Of a stretch of DNA of 64,000 nt, positions 35,940 through 46,369 are shown piece by piece. The notes under the pieces are model-generated. The model saw only the letters and a program-made list of their open reading frames with translations. It was not told the origin of the DNA and searched no databases. Position numbers and translations under genes: made by a program. The stretch is from Lepidodermella squamata (taxonomy: Eukaryota > Gastrotricha): positions 2,232,001 to 2,296,000 of the forward strand of contig JBLDXI010000013.1 in assembly GCA_047495785.1 (NCBI GenBank), in the 5' to 3' direction. The first letter of the stretch is position 1, and the number at the start of each line of letters is the position of its first letter.

Positions 35940-36406
35940 TTAGCAATCGGGTTTGAATTTGCCAAGGCATTTCGCTGAACCCACCGGCTCGCAAATACCA
36001 GGGTGAGACAAATAGTGCCGATCGGTTATTTTCGGCAAACTGCCCTTAGTCCAAGAACAGTCTGGGTCGCCCAGCTCAACGCCATTGCTACGACCATCGC
36101 CGTCACTATCCATCATACACAAATCTCGAGTCCATGTCTAGAATTTTAGTAAAATTAAATATATTTTGAAAAATGATGATGAGCTGATAGTACATGGCCG
36201 GCTTTTGCAAAATCGGAGCCAAAATTATTGCGAGCTCCGCCCCCATTTGAATTAAAGTGACCCACGCCGCGCCAGGTCTTAGAATGGTCACAAGGATCCG
36301 GAACTTGGTGACCATTAGGAATTTCGCCGGCAAATATTGGAAAGCCGTGAACATCTCGAAGAGGGTACAAAATGCAGAAAATACTGAAGATTACTGTCGC
36401 AAACAT
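35940..36406 (-). CDS. Temptin-like secreted protein
   Basis: Two exons (36406-36194, then 36137-35940 on the - strand) join in phase 0 to 136 residues. A signal peptide (MFATVIFSIFCILYPLRDVHG) is followed by the temptin signature: FPIFAGEIPNGHQVPDPC, WRGVGHFNSNGGGARNNFG, then across the splice AGHTWTRDLCMMDSDGDG and SNGVELGDPDCSW. The DSDGDG loop looks like an EF-hand-type calcium site. Temptin was described as a component of the Aplysia water-borne attractant complex, and temptin-like proteins also occur in other tissues and animals, so a pheromone role is only a possibility. It is convergent with the chitin-binding gene. The intron of 56 nt was chosen because it restores the conserved AGxxWTxxLC segment. 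Confidence 0.88.
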
Positions 36407-36456
36407 CTTTAAGGCAATTTGTTGTGAAATTGAATCGAATCGAATGAACAGGCGTC

Positions 36457-36464
36457 TTTAAATA
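36457..36464 (-). promoter_or_regulatory. TATA-like box of the temptin-like gene
   Basis: TATTTAAA on the - strand lies about 50 bp upstream of the ATG at 36406, placing transcription start about 20-25 bp before the coding region. Confidence 0.4.
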
Positions 36465-37346
36465 GGTCTGCGACATGTGACCTGCCTTGTTTACATTGGC
36501 TGTGAAATATTTTTTGCCCATCGCCAGACCATACAGCAGAATAACATATTGACCGCAACTTGAATGTTTTCTCGCCATCACATGACTTCTTCTGAAAATA
36601 ATGCCGACTTGATGATAACAAGTATATAACCTGCCGTTGTGTCACCTGAGGCCAAGTGCAGGCTATTAGGTGCTTTTAATTGACGCGCGCAAAGGTTGTT
36701 GAAAAAAATGACGCTGGCTATTGTTGTTAGAGCGCAGAAATTCGCTTATAATATCATAGCAATTTTCAAAAATACCTGGTTAACCACGCAAAGCGAATTG
36801 AATGTCACACGTGTGTTTATTGTTTTCTCGCGCACTTTTTGCGCGAAATTAATGCGCAACGCAAAGATGCGATACTTATATTGCGCTATTGTTTCGAGCT
36901 ATTTTTATGAAGTTGATACATGGGATCAGAGTGGAGATACAAAGTAAATGCTTCTCCTCTCTCAGCACGCAATTAACATCAGATATTTTGAGAACCACTG
37001 TAATAACAGCAGTCAGCGGCATTTTAAAACTTGAAAACGCGCTGATTACAAAAATTTGAGAGATAATCCTGGTAGTAAAGCTGCGATAACAACAATGAGC
37101 GGCTTTTAATGACTAATTGTGCATGCGTTTGGCTATCGTTATTTCGGCGAAATGACAAACGCAAAATTAGCGCGCTCGTGCGTTTGTAAATAACACCTGT
37201 TGATAAGTATATAGCCAGGAGCTAAAACACGCGCAAAAACATTCTAGCGCGCTTCCTGTAATCTCAATAAAAATTTCTATAACCATTAATTTTTGAACCT
37301 TCTTCCATTTAGGGATGACTCAATACTTTAATTTTAAGCAATAAAA
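36465..37346. other. Divergent spacer between temptin-like and di-Cys genes
   Basis: No supported coding region. It should contain the promoter of the + strand gene starting at 37347. AAGTATATA-type TATA candidates occur near 36620 and 37207. Confidence 0.4.
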
Positions 37347-38183
37347 ATGAAGTTACTGGTTAGCCTGATTTTGTTGCTGAAATTCGCCTCGAATCAAGCT
37401 AACATGGCCTCACAAATCCAATTCGACAATTACCGAGCCAGAAATAGCCCTCGTAACCCGTCGTCGTCACGTAATGGCAATCTAGGCAATCAACAAATGG
37501 CGAGGTGGCTAATGGGCCAGCAAGACGTCGGCTACTACTTTCCGTCATCAGCTTACAACCCGTTGTCGAAGAAGCATTCGCCATGTGGGAAATTCGCGGG
37601 CAATCCTAATTTACGCGGAAAATTGTGTTGCGATAACGGGATGTTGTTCGATGACCCGTACGGCCTGTACACCTGCTGCGGCGATCTGCCTTGTCTAACG
37701 CCTGTCGGAGTCAATGTAATGTCAATATTTCCAGGCTTCGGATCGCAAATGGAACAAGTTCGATCAGAACCAGCTAATGGGGAAAATGTCCCATCTATCG
37801 CTCTGAATGACTTCCAACCCATGACCATGACTCAGGAACAGCAGAATGACGCTATCAACGTAGAAAATGGCTCAATTTCGCCTCGTTCGGCTGATCAAGG
37901 AGGCTATTATGATGATCAAGCCGAACAATATTACGCGCCTCCCGATTCTCACAACGCATATGAATCATATTTTGAACCGGCTTTTTCTTTCCCTCAATCT
38001 CAGCAGCCTCAATTTGTGTCTCAGTCTTACAACTACGGCGCTAGACCGCCAACATCTGTCGACGTTGATAAGGGCTTTCTTCCCTCGCCGCGACGATCTG
38101 ATCTTTATAAATTCGGCAGCAAAAATAACGAAGGGCGACAAAGGGCGCCCCAGTTGATTGTAGTGGATGGCAGAGTGTTCTGA
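37347..38183 (+). CDS. Secreted di-cysteine protein, galaxin-like motif (copy 1)
   Basis: A single exon of 278 codons begins with a signal peptide (MKLLVSLILLLKFASNQA). Residues about 75-120 hold CGKFAGNP...LCCDNGMLFDDPYGLYTCCGDLPCLTPVG, shown here in parts; this CC-x-NG-x4-DP-x-GLYTCCG-x2-PCLT core is shared with the next gene. The rest is a low-complexity Gln/Ser/Tyr/Pro-rich tail ending LIVVDGRVF. The di-cysteine pairs recall galaxin-type repeats of biomineral and vesicle matrices, but only one unit is present, so assignment is tentative. Likely an extracellular-matrix or mucus component. No recognised enzymatic residues. Confidence 0.75.
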   Translation: MKLLVSLILLLKFASNQANMASQIQFDNYRARNSPRNPSSSRNGNLGNQQMARWLMGQQDVGYYFPSSAYNPLSKKHSPCGKFAGNPNLRGKLCCDNGMLFDDPYGLYTCCGDLPCLTPVGVNVMSIFPGFGSQMEQVRSEPANGENVPSIALNDFQPMTMTQEQQNDAINVENGSISPRSADQGGYYDDQAEQYYAPPDSHNAYESYFEPAFSFPQSQQPQFVSQSYNYGARPPTSVDVDKGFLPSPRRSDLYKFGSKNNEGRQRAPQLIVVDGRVF

Positions 38184-38897
38184 AAATTGTGGCTCATCGG
38201 ATTTTTTTTATTCAAGTGATAAAATAAAAATGAAAATTTAAAATGACTTTGCTCCCGTAATAAATGCGAATATTTTTTACATTTGTTTATCACGCATAAT
38301 GAAGTGATGGTAATAATCACATTATATCAAAACGTCAAGCGCGGGACCTGCTCAATGGACCACAACTACACATTTTGCGCAACAGGTTTTGTTTGAAAAT
38401 TTTCGCAACTTTTTCATCTCGTCACATTTTTTCCGCTATATGAATGTCTCTCGTCAAAATAATAATACTTCACAAGCCACATGTCTCAATAAGCCCATTC
38501 GCCCATAAAATATTGCTTTAAATTCATAAATTATATGAAATTATAAACAGCTGCATGCTTTCATTATTTATAACAGCTCCCTAAAAGTTGTTTTAAAGAA
38601 GAAATGTTTATCTCGACACGCGCGGGAAGATCTTTGCCGAAACGACTATTACCTCATGTTTTAGTATATAGATCCAATTAATTCTCGGGCCCGCAAAGTA
38701 ATTAACATTCGCATGACAGCCATTTTTCGCCAAATTTAATTGCTTTTTGTCGCAAAATTGTGCGCTTTGTGAGCCGCAAATCTCACGTAGTTTCGACATA
38801 AAATAATAGTGCTCATCAATTAATGTATTGACGCAATCGCATTAATGTAATAGCGCTGTTCCTGAGTTGTCACCAAGCGTTTTCCACTTTAAATGAA
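38184..38897. other. Intergenic spacer
   Basis: AT-rich spacer without a supported gene. An ATGAAATGA immediately before the downstream start (38893) is a two-codon upstream ORF overlapping the ATG at 38898. Confidence 0.4.
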
Positions 38898-40078
38898 ATG
38901 ATATTAAGGAGACCTTCAGGTTTAATTATCTTCGCAGTAATTCTAGCAACAGGTATCGAGTGACAAACTCAACTCGTTCTAACAAATTTTCGATATTTTT
39001 ACAGATATCGCCAATTCCGCCCCTGATCCTAAACTTGGCTTAGCTGTCGGCCACTGTAAGGGCCAGCCTTATGTTCAGAAGCTGCAGATTTGCTGCAATG
39101 GCCACATTTGGGAGGATCCGAACGGCCTTTACACATGTTGCGGAAATGGCCCATGCCTTACTGACGTAGGGGTAAGTAATTTTCATCTTCCCATCGCCAA
39201 TATTCAAACGCATCGTAATATAGGAATCTGTTTACAATATGATGGAAGGTAGGCAAAACCAGGGCATGAATGACTACATGGGACCGGTTCGAGGTCATCC
39301 CCAAGCTACCAGTCTCAGGGTGCGACATTTTCGCAACTTCCCTCCTCGCCTTACGGTTGGACCTCGAGCGGTCGAGATAGCCGCGGGGCCACCTATGAGG
39401 AACGCGCCTTACTACATCTACGAAAGCCAGCGTCCAATGCCGTATCAATTGCCACCAAGGCCTACCTACCAACATCCGTATGACTTCAGACCCATTCCGG
39501 GGTACATTGTCCCAGTCGAGCCGGATTATTTGGTGGAGACTGGTATTTCCACGCCGCCTATGACTACCCAAAAAGATGTGGAGAAGAATGAAGAAACCGA
39601 AAAAACAAATGCTGAGCTTCTGCGAATTTTGATCCAAAAACTGGAAGAATTTGCGAATAACACCAAGCGGGAGCAAGTCACCACCACAAAACAGCCTGAA
39701 AAACTGAATTTGACTACTACAACGCAACCGGAAATTCCTCGCAGGCCTTCGAATCAATTTCAAGGCATGTTTGGATTCGATAGGCAGGCTGATTCAAGAT
39801 ACTTCCTGCCCCAGCCTATTCCTGTTTCTCAGGATGGTTCGCCATTCTACTTCCAGGGCCCAGGATCGATGCAGGATCGTGGGTTTGATCAATCATGGAA
39901 CCCCCATATCCCACCGCCAGATGAAGTCGGGTTTGTAAACCAGCCGATACCGCGGGCTTATCACGTCCAGCCGAAAACTTACATGAGAAGATCTCCAACT
40001 GATAATCGATTTAATAATAATAATCAAAGGATGAGAAATTTCAACGGAAATAGACAATTCAATCCATCAAGACAATAA
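38898..40078 (+). CDS. Secreted di-cysteine protein, galaxin-like motif (copy 2)
   Basis: Three exons (38898-38952, 39005-39171, 39224-40078) sum to 358 codons plus stop. Exon 1 encodes a hydrophobic signal (MILRRPSGLIIFAVILATG). Exon 2 carries almost exactly the Cys core shared with the gene at 37347: GHCKGQPYVQKLQICCNG, then EDPNGLYTCCGNGPCLTDVG. Exon 3 is a Pro/Arg/Tyr-rich tail with a short charged helix near LLRILIQKLEEF and a basic, Asn-rich end. The exact match of exon 2 to the motif suggests a movable domain module. It is tandem to its paralogue with a 714-bp spacer. Function unknown; secreted structural protein is the best guess. Confidence 0.8.
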
Positions 40079-40100
40079 CAGCCTGAGAATCGCTCAATAT

Positions 40101-40198
40101 TTTATTAAAATTGTTGACGACATAAAAATTATCTCTATCGTTGAAATGTATTTTACTATCCTGCGAAACTAGCCTAAATTTGTTTCATTTCGAATAAA
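40101..40198. promoter_or_regulatory. Overlapping antisense poly(A) signals
   Basis: AATAAA at 40193-40198 (+) would end the di-Cys gene. The complement of TTTATT at 40101-40106 would end the - strand gene whose stop is at 40220. Using both makes about 100 bp of antisense 3' UTR overlap. Confidence 0.4.
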
Positions 40199-40219
40199 AT
40201 GTTCACTTGAAATTATAAT

Positions 40220-41908
40220 TTATTCGGTACATTCAGCCAGGGATTCCTCAATAACTTCATGAACCTCATCGCCGATCGGAAGGGGTGAAGATTTAGCTTC
40301 GTTAGTCGGTAGATTTTCAACTATTTCATGTACAGCCACTTCCTCAACAAGATCCTCAGCTACCACTTGAGAGTGAAAATATTCTTGAACTTCCTCTGCA
40401 ACTTCTTCAGCTTGCACGTCCAATTCCAGAGCAGGCTCTTTGCTGAACTCGGCTTCATTACTAGGCGGCGCCTCAACCTGCTCCTCGACGTGCGCCTCAC
40501 AGTCCTGAACCTCCTGGTGACAATTACCTAGATCAAGAGCATGCTCACCGTACATACCTTCATCGTCCTCCTGGTCAAACTGAACCCGCTCCTGAATCTC
40601 CTGAGCGAGTTGACTCTCCAACATCTCAAACTCAGCCTGAAGACGCTGTTCGTCATCCGACATGACCTGCTCAACAGTCTCGGCGTAAATCACACGCCGA
40701 TGGTAGTCCTCCTTAGGCGGCGACGGTGGTAGCAGCGCTGTTTCATTCGGCGGCGACGATGAAATTCGGCGAAAAATCGTCGGCGTTTGAATTTTCGGCG
40801 GCGTCGGCGTCGGCGGCTTCGAGCTCTTCACCGACGATGCCGCACTTTTCGGCGGGCTTGGCATGCTCGTAATCATCACCGGAGGTGGCGTAGAATCAGG
40901 CGTATGCTCCACAGTGCTACTTCTCAGCATCAACTGCTGCCGTTCGAGTTGCGCACCGATAATTTTAATCGTCGACAATTGGTGCTCTAAAATGTGCTGT
41001 TGCTGATGAGCCCGAGTTATCTTCTCCGACATAATCACCGTCGTATTTGACCGTTCGTGGGATGACGCGTTGGACAAACGGTGTTTGTGATTGCTTGTAT
41101 CCGACAATTCATCTCGCAATTTAACGAGCTCGCCCAATATTTTCGACGACTGCTCGAGATTTCGACTCAAAACATCGGCGTTTTTGACGAGTTCGCTCAA
41201 ATCCCAACCAGGGCTTATCAGCTCTCGCGGGTCGGTGTAATTAAGAGGATTATACTCCTTGGCATTGCTTGATCGATTACTGCTGTGCCGCGAGCCTTTG
41301 CGCGAGTTGAAAATTCGCCGAACCTTCGCCGCTAATTTGTCGAGATTTCGCGAAATTCTCGCGTGTTGTTGGATAACGTTTTCAAAGGTCGCTTCATAAC
41401 ACTTGGCGTAACGCTGCCGTTTATCTATAAAGCGCCGGCACGACCCGTCTTGGCACATAGTTGAGACTGAAAAGCTGAATGGTAGCGGTTTCGTCGTAGG
41501 TTTCATTCCCAGCGCTGATAGCGTCGTGAATTTTTGCCGTAGATGAGGCGGCGGTGGTAGCTGAGGAGTTGGCTGGATGCCAACGCCGTTGACGATCAAA
41601 TCGCATGACCTCGAGCGCGTGAAAGTCGGCCTCGCGTTGGCTTCGGATGAAAATAAATTACTACTAGGTGTTTTACATTGTAAAAAAGACGTTGAGTTAC
41701 TACTGAGTGCTGCTGAGAAAAAGTTGACTGGCGACGGCGATTGCCGACGGCTTCGCTGTTGCTGCTGCTGATTAAGCGCCAGTGTTGACGAGTGAGCCGA
41801 CGATGTTAGGCCCGTCGATGAGTAGGCCGGCGACGGTGAGCCGAGGCGATTCTTGTAATTATCAGCGAACCGGTGATTGTTGTTGTTGTTTATCGCCGCG
41901 ATGGACAT
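40220..41908 (-). CDS. Disordered coiled-coil protein of unknown function
   Basis: A single exon encodes 562 residues. The N-terminal 130 residues are Asn/Gln/Ser/Pro-rich and disordered. Residues about 150-220 (CRRFIDKRQRYAKCYEATFE onwards) are basic and helical, followed by a conserved-looking patch (PLNYTDPRELISPGWDLSEL) and a coiled coil (LEQSSKILGELVKLRDEL). A Pro-rich linker with several PPTPTPP and SPPK SH3-type motifs follows, then an acidic Glu/Val-rich tail (EEVAEEVQEYFHSQVVAEDL). No known domain is recognised. The composition suggests a cytoplasmic or cytoskeletal scaffold. A (CAG)n-type run near 41760-41770 encodes the Gln stretch. Confidence 0.75.
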   Translation of the reverse strand: MSIAAINNNNNHRFADNYKNRLGSPSPAYSSTGLTSSAHSSTLALNQQQQQRSRRQSPSPVNFFSAALSSNSTSFLQCKTPSSNLFSSEANARPTFTRSRSCDLIVNGVGIQPTPQLPPPPHLRQKFTTLSALGMKPTTKPLPFSFSVSTMCQDGSCRRFIDKRQRYAKCYEATFENVIQQHARISRNLDKLAAKVRRIFNSRKGSRHSSNRSSNAKEYNPLNYTDPRELISPGWDLSELVKNADVLSRNLEQSSKILGELVKLRDELSDTSNHKHRLSNASSHERSNTTVIMSEKITRAHQQQHILEHQLSTIKIIGAQLERQQLMLRSSTVEHTPDSTPPPVMITSMPSPPKSAASSVKSSKPPTPTPPKIQTPTIFRRISSSPPNETALLPPSPPKEDYHRRVIYAETVEQVMSDDEQRLQAEFEMLESQLAQEIQERVQFDQEDDEGMYGEHALDLGNCHQEVQDCEAHVEEQVEAPPSNEAEFSKEPALELDVQAEEVAEEVQEYFHSQVVAEDLVEEVAVHEIVENLPTNEAKSSPLPIGDEVHEVIEESLAECTE

Positions 41909-42554
41909 GATGTGAAGATGAAACTTTTACTGCATTACACAATGATTAACACGTTCTGAGATGCGGCTTGTTTATCATACATACTTACTCTTATGCTGAA
42001 AGATGATCACAAGGGCGAGATCAAGTTGCAATCGATCAAAGGTATCAAATTAAGCTTTCAAACTTATTGCGCGCCCCGCCCGTCTATTGCGGAAGCTTCT
42101 AGAGAAATCAAATAACGCCGCATGTTTTTGAGCTCATCCTTTTCTTAGCCATCGCGCGGACAAAATGCGTGCTTCCGTTAATCTTAAAGTACCCTTGAGA
42201 TCAGCCTTTATCAGCGTGGTTAATACTCGTTCAGATTTTATTATACGAGAATTATGAACTGGAAAACAAACAAAACATCTCGTTAGTACGATCAAATTTT
42301 ACCCATATAAATCGCACTGCCTTATTCATCTTTAATAGTACACTTGGTGCATAAATTCCAGTCCTCTTTTTCCGTAAACAAAATCGAAGCACATTTCCAA
42401 TTAATGGATGATATTATAATATCTCAAGCAAGGAGTAAAATGAGTCTGAGGGAAATACCAACCAAATAAGATTACCAAAGAGCGTGAAAAATGGCTTGTT
42501 ATAGGTTCCAACGCTGTATGGAAGGTGGAAGTAAAAATAAATAAAAAAGAATAT

Positions 42555-42806
42555 CTTTTAGCAGAACCAAATTTCAAGAGTTAACTCCAAATGCAGATGA
42601 ATAATAAAAGCGCTATTTTTTTGAATAATTCTTTAGTCGTAATTACGCCGTGTTCTTGACGTGATGGCCAGGCCTTATATTTCAAATCACGGAGGATTTT
42701 ATGTTCATTTATTTCTATTTTTCTGAATTGATCGCGAAATTCCGAAAACAATTGAAAAATTCATGTTTGGGCAAATTAATTACTCGAAATTAGGTTCCGC
42801 TAAAAG
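42555..42806. mobile_element. MITE with inverted repeats (copy 2)
   Basis: Terminal CTTTTAGCAGAACCAAATTT on the left and AATTAGGTTCCGCTAAAAG on the right match the ends of the element at 21735-22029, including the shared left flank ATATCTTTTAGC. It is 252 bp long, non-coding and internally different. It lies in the otherwise empty 41909-42954 spacer. Confidence 0.65.
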
Positions 42807-42954
42807 TATGACCCAATAATAGAATAAGTGAAATATTTTATTCATTTTCCAATTCATGTCAAGGTCAGACCCAGATTGATGAAATGTCGTACAACATATT
42901 GATTAAAATCTTAATGTGAATTTTTTTTTATTTTTTTTTAACCGCCTTAATATG

Positions 42955-45732
42955 TTAGTAATCTTCGGCCATTTTAGCAGGCATGCGCCACACCCGCTTT
43001 ACAGCCTCGTCTTCATGACTAGCCCAACTGCCTTCTCTCGGGTCGAAATTCCACCGTCGACCTGTCCGGTCGTCGATAGCAATAAGCATCTGAACCGCAA
43101 AGCTGCTTTTGCACCCTTCAATCCAAACTTCGACGTGATCCAAGTCCGAGCTCAGTCGTTGATGAGTGACCTCGGCGAACAGTTCGATACTTCTTGGAGC
43201 TTCAGCCCTGCGGAAAGAGCCTAGCGATAGTGGCCGGGTATGCCGACCATCAGTGCCAACTAGAGCGATAAAAGCTTCAGCTTTCGCTTCGTGTGATATC
43301 GAGTTGTATTCGAGCGAGTTCAGAGCTAGAGTTATCCGATGAGTCGCCATAAAGCTTTGCTGCCTCTTGATAATAATCTGCTTAGCAACTTGTTCAATAG
43401 CTATTTTGATAGATTTTCGCATGTCGTCGTGGTCTTGCGGTTGTTCATCGGTTACAATTAGATCGTAACTTTTCTGAAAATGATCCAGAGCCTTCTCGAA
43501 CTGCTCCATCTGCACGTAGCATTGAGCGAGTAAAACATTGATGTTTATCAGCCACTTATTGCCGATTTCCAAATCTCGCTCTTTATGACGTAGCCGTGTT
43601 CGCGGGCTCGAACGGTAGTGCAAGCGACGCATGGCTGAACTCACTTTTCGAGCCAGCTGAAGACCAGCTGTCCCGATGTCGAGAGCTGCCGAAATATTGC
43701 CAATTTCGTAAAAGCAGCGAGCAATTTCATGGCAAAGCCAAATTTGCTCGGATTGTTGGCACTTTTGATTCCTTAGTTTTTCCGTCCATCTTAAAAAAAA
43801 ACCCAGTAATTTACAGCTTAATTTCAAAACTCAAACTTGCATGTCTATAGCTGCGTTGTAGTCCCCCATTTTCGCGTAGGTTCGGCCTATATCGTTGAAT
43901 GATCTCGATTTGGCATCAGACAGGTTCCTATAGTCCAGTATAATTAACATTGAGCTTGAAGCTCGATTTTTTCTCACCTTTCCTCTCCCAACGTTCGCTC
44001 AATCGTGAAGTGGGCTAAAGCGCGATCATAGTCATGCAGGTCCAATAAACAATTTCCGATGTAATGATGGGCAAATGCAACGATTTCTGGCTTATATTTG
44101 AAGCTGATATCATCTTCTTTCAGTATATGATGCTCCATTCTTCTTGCCAAGACAAGGGTTCCATCTAAGTCTCCGCTGTTGTAGGCTGAAAATAAGCTAA
44201 TTCATATTCGATTATGAACTTGATTGAAATTTACCTAGATCAATTTCTACCAGGTTCCTATAGTATTTTTCGCGTAGAAATTCGGAAGTTTTGAGAATGG
44301 AATCTCGCCGAGCTCGAGCTTCCTGGCTGATCGGTTTTTGCTGAAGCCAAAACTCAGCTCTATGATTAAGGTAGGAAAGTCCATCGCGGCATAAATCGAC
44401 GACATTTGACTTTTTGCTTTTAATATGCTTCAACTTTGATGGTCTGGCCTCTGTAAACAAATTGAACTACAACAGAGTGGTAAGATTCCCAAAATGTCGA
44501 ACCTTCCTCTTTCTTTAGGCTATCAAGAAATTTCTTATCAGCGTGGAGCTGGCCTAGAAGCATTTTTGAGACCTTATCTTCAATAACAGGTTTCTGGCTC
44601 CTCGGTTTCGAAGAATTTACTATCGATCTCCTTGAAGTAGGGGCTCCACTTTTAGCGTGTTCACGCGTTCGAACAGTGGTGGTTTCCTTATTGGAAATGG
44701 GTCGCGATCGATGATGACTTGACCGTTGCCGCTCGTTCACTAAAATCATCATAAAATATCATGTTATAAAATTAAAACAAAGGTTCTCACATCCGATGCT
44801 GTTTTTGATCGCCTCCTCAGCTTTTTGAATGCCGATTTTAAATTCGTGCATTTCAGGCCGAATGTGATCGCCCCGATGAAAGAAAACGAGGGCCATTTCG
44901 AATTTTCCCATTTGATAAAACGCCTCAGCCTTCATGAAAAGCCCGCGAGGGAACTCGGCATCAGCGCCGAGCGAACTTTCCGCATCAGCAAGAGCCTCGT
45001 TTGAATTTCCCATATGAATGTAACACTTGGCCCTAGCAACCAAGCAATATTTATCATTAGGCCGAAGCTCCAAGGCCTGTAATTAAAACTAAATTTGTTG
45101 AAAATTTGTTGAATAAAAGTGAATACCTTCGTCAGACTCTGAACTGTTCGCTTGAACTGGCGCTGTGAGTAGAATTTCATAGCTCTAGAATATTCCTCTC
45201 GAAAAACGGCCGCAATTTTTTCAGCACTCATCTTGCTAATCGAGCTGAGAAACGCCGCACCAATCGCATCGTCTGGTTTCAAACTCTTTTTAGGAACTAT
45301 CATCGACTTCCGCTTAACCGCCTGCTGCTTTTTCTGTTCGTCGCCCTCTTCGCCGAATTCGTCGAAAGTCGCGCGCGATTTTGCCCGCGATTCGACTCGC
45401 ATATCAGTTCCTGCTGTTCGATGATCCCACGCGAACACAATCGAAACCTCGCCGTCATCGCTAATCTCGTCGTCGTCATTTTGAGGCGCATTAGTGCCTT
45501 TCAACCGCTGCATAACCATAAGAGTCGCTGATTCAATAGAGGCCGAGGGTGGTAAGGCATCTTTATCGTACTGCCGAGATGGGAAATATGACGATGTTCG
45601 GCGTTCCTCGGCTATTGGACCTGATAACTTGCTGGAACCCTGGCGGCTGAATACGGTACTGCTCGATTCAGGGCGGCTGAGGCCGCTTTTGCTGCCGAAA
45701 CTCTTCGTCCGAGGTAAGGCGTCCAATTCCAT
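42955..45732 (-). CDS. ODAD4: ODAD4/TTC25-like TPR protein with PLAT-like C-terminus (copy 1)
   Basis: Eight exons on the - strand (45732-45127, 45076-44791, 44739-44503, 44450-44235, 44185-43978, 43927-43841, 43789-43645, 43578-42955) total 802 residues in frame. A long disordered N-terminus runs into TPR repeats (ALELRPNDKYCLVARAKCYI, GLFMKAEAFYQMGKFEMALV), the family linker LLGQLHADKKFLDSL, and LSYLNHRAEFWLQQKPIS, then further TPRs (LCHEIARCFYEIGNISAALD). This is the layout of ODAD4 (TTC25), which docks outer dynein arms on ciliary doublets. Residues after the TPRs form an extra beta-rich, PLAT-like domain (AFIALVGTDGRHTRPLSL, HVEVWIEG, WNFDPREGSW). One intron has GC-AG ends (43790-43840). 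A 66-nt intron, 43579-43644, is in frame and could be retained. The start was set by matching the paralogue (MELDAL/MEVEAL); an ATG 36 nt upstream is also open. Confidence 0.87.
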
Positions 45733-46369
45733 ATTTATTTCAGGAAATAATGCTGCGAATTGATTCAAATATTGGCTGGCGATTCACGCCTCATTTCGAT
45801 CACGCTATTCTGAAATTTACCGCCTTGGCAACGCATTTATAAACACGTTATTGTTTACGCAAAAGCATGAAATCAGGTACAGTTTTACTTCCTTCAACGA
45901 TTAGATAGTTGAACAATGCATCAATTTCCGATTCCGCGTATAATTTAATTGAAAAAATGATAATATCGGCATGTTGTAATATTTTGAAATTGAGTTGCGT
46001 TTTTTTTTGATAAAATTCACGACTTTCACACAAAATATAAATAATATCGCAGGTTTTACACCCGTAATTCGTATTCACATAATAATAATATGATCCTGTT
46101 TGATCACAGGGTAATATCAAGGTAATATTTGATTTTTTTTCAACAATGATCAGCATAATCTAAATTTTAAAAAAGCTAAAACAGGTGTTGAGATTATTGG
46201 CCATTATTTAAATATTCAAAGGATTTCCGATTATCGAGTTTTGGCATCAGAAATTCCGATCGTGAAAATATAATATCATGACAAGAAAACATAATCGGAT
46301 GCATTACGTACAGTGGTATAATTGTCTCTCAGCTGTTTAGTTTTTTTGGTTAAATTTTCGGTTTAGCAC
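45733..46369. other. Spacer between tandem ODAD4 genes
   Basis: AT-rich, without a supported gene. It must carry the promoter of the - strand gene starting at 45732 and the 3' end of the gene that stops at 46370. No exon like the short first exon of the other copy (MGKGKK...) is seen here. Confidence 0.45.

Noticed and set aside
40487-41272. Frames opposite the disordered coiled-coil gene
   Set aside because: Their low-complexity Arg/Leu-rich content is the complement of the Glu- and Pro-rich codons of the - strand gene.
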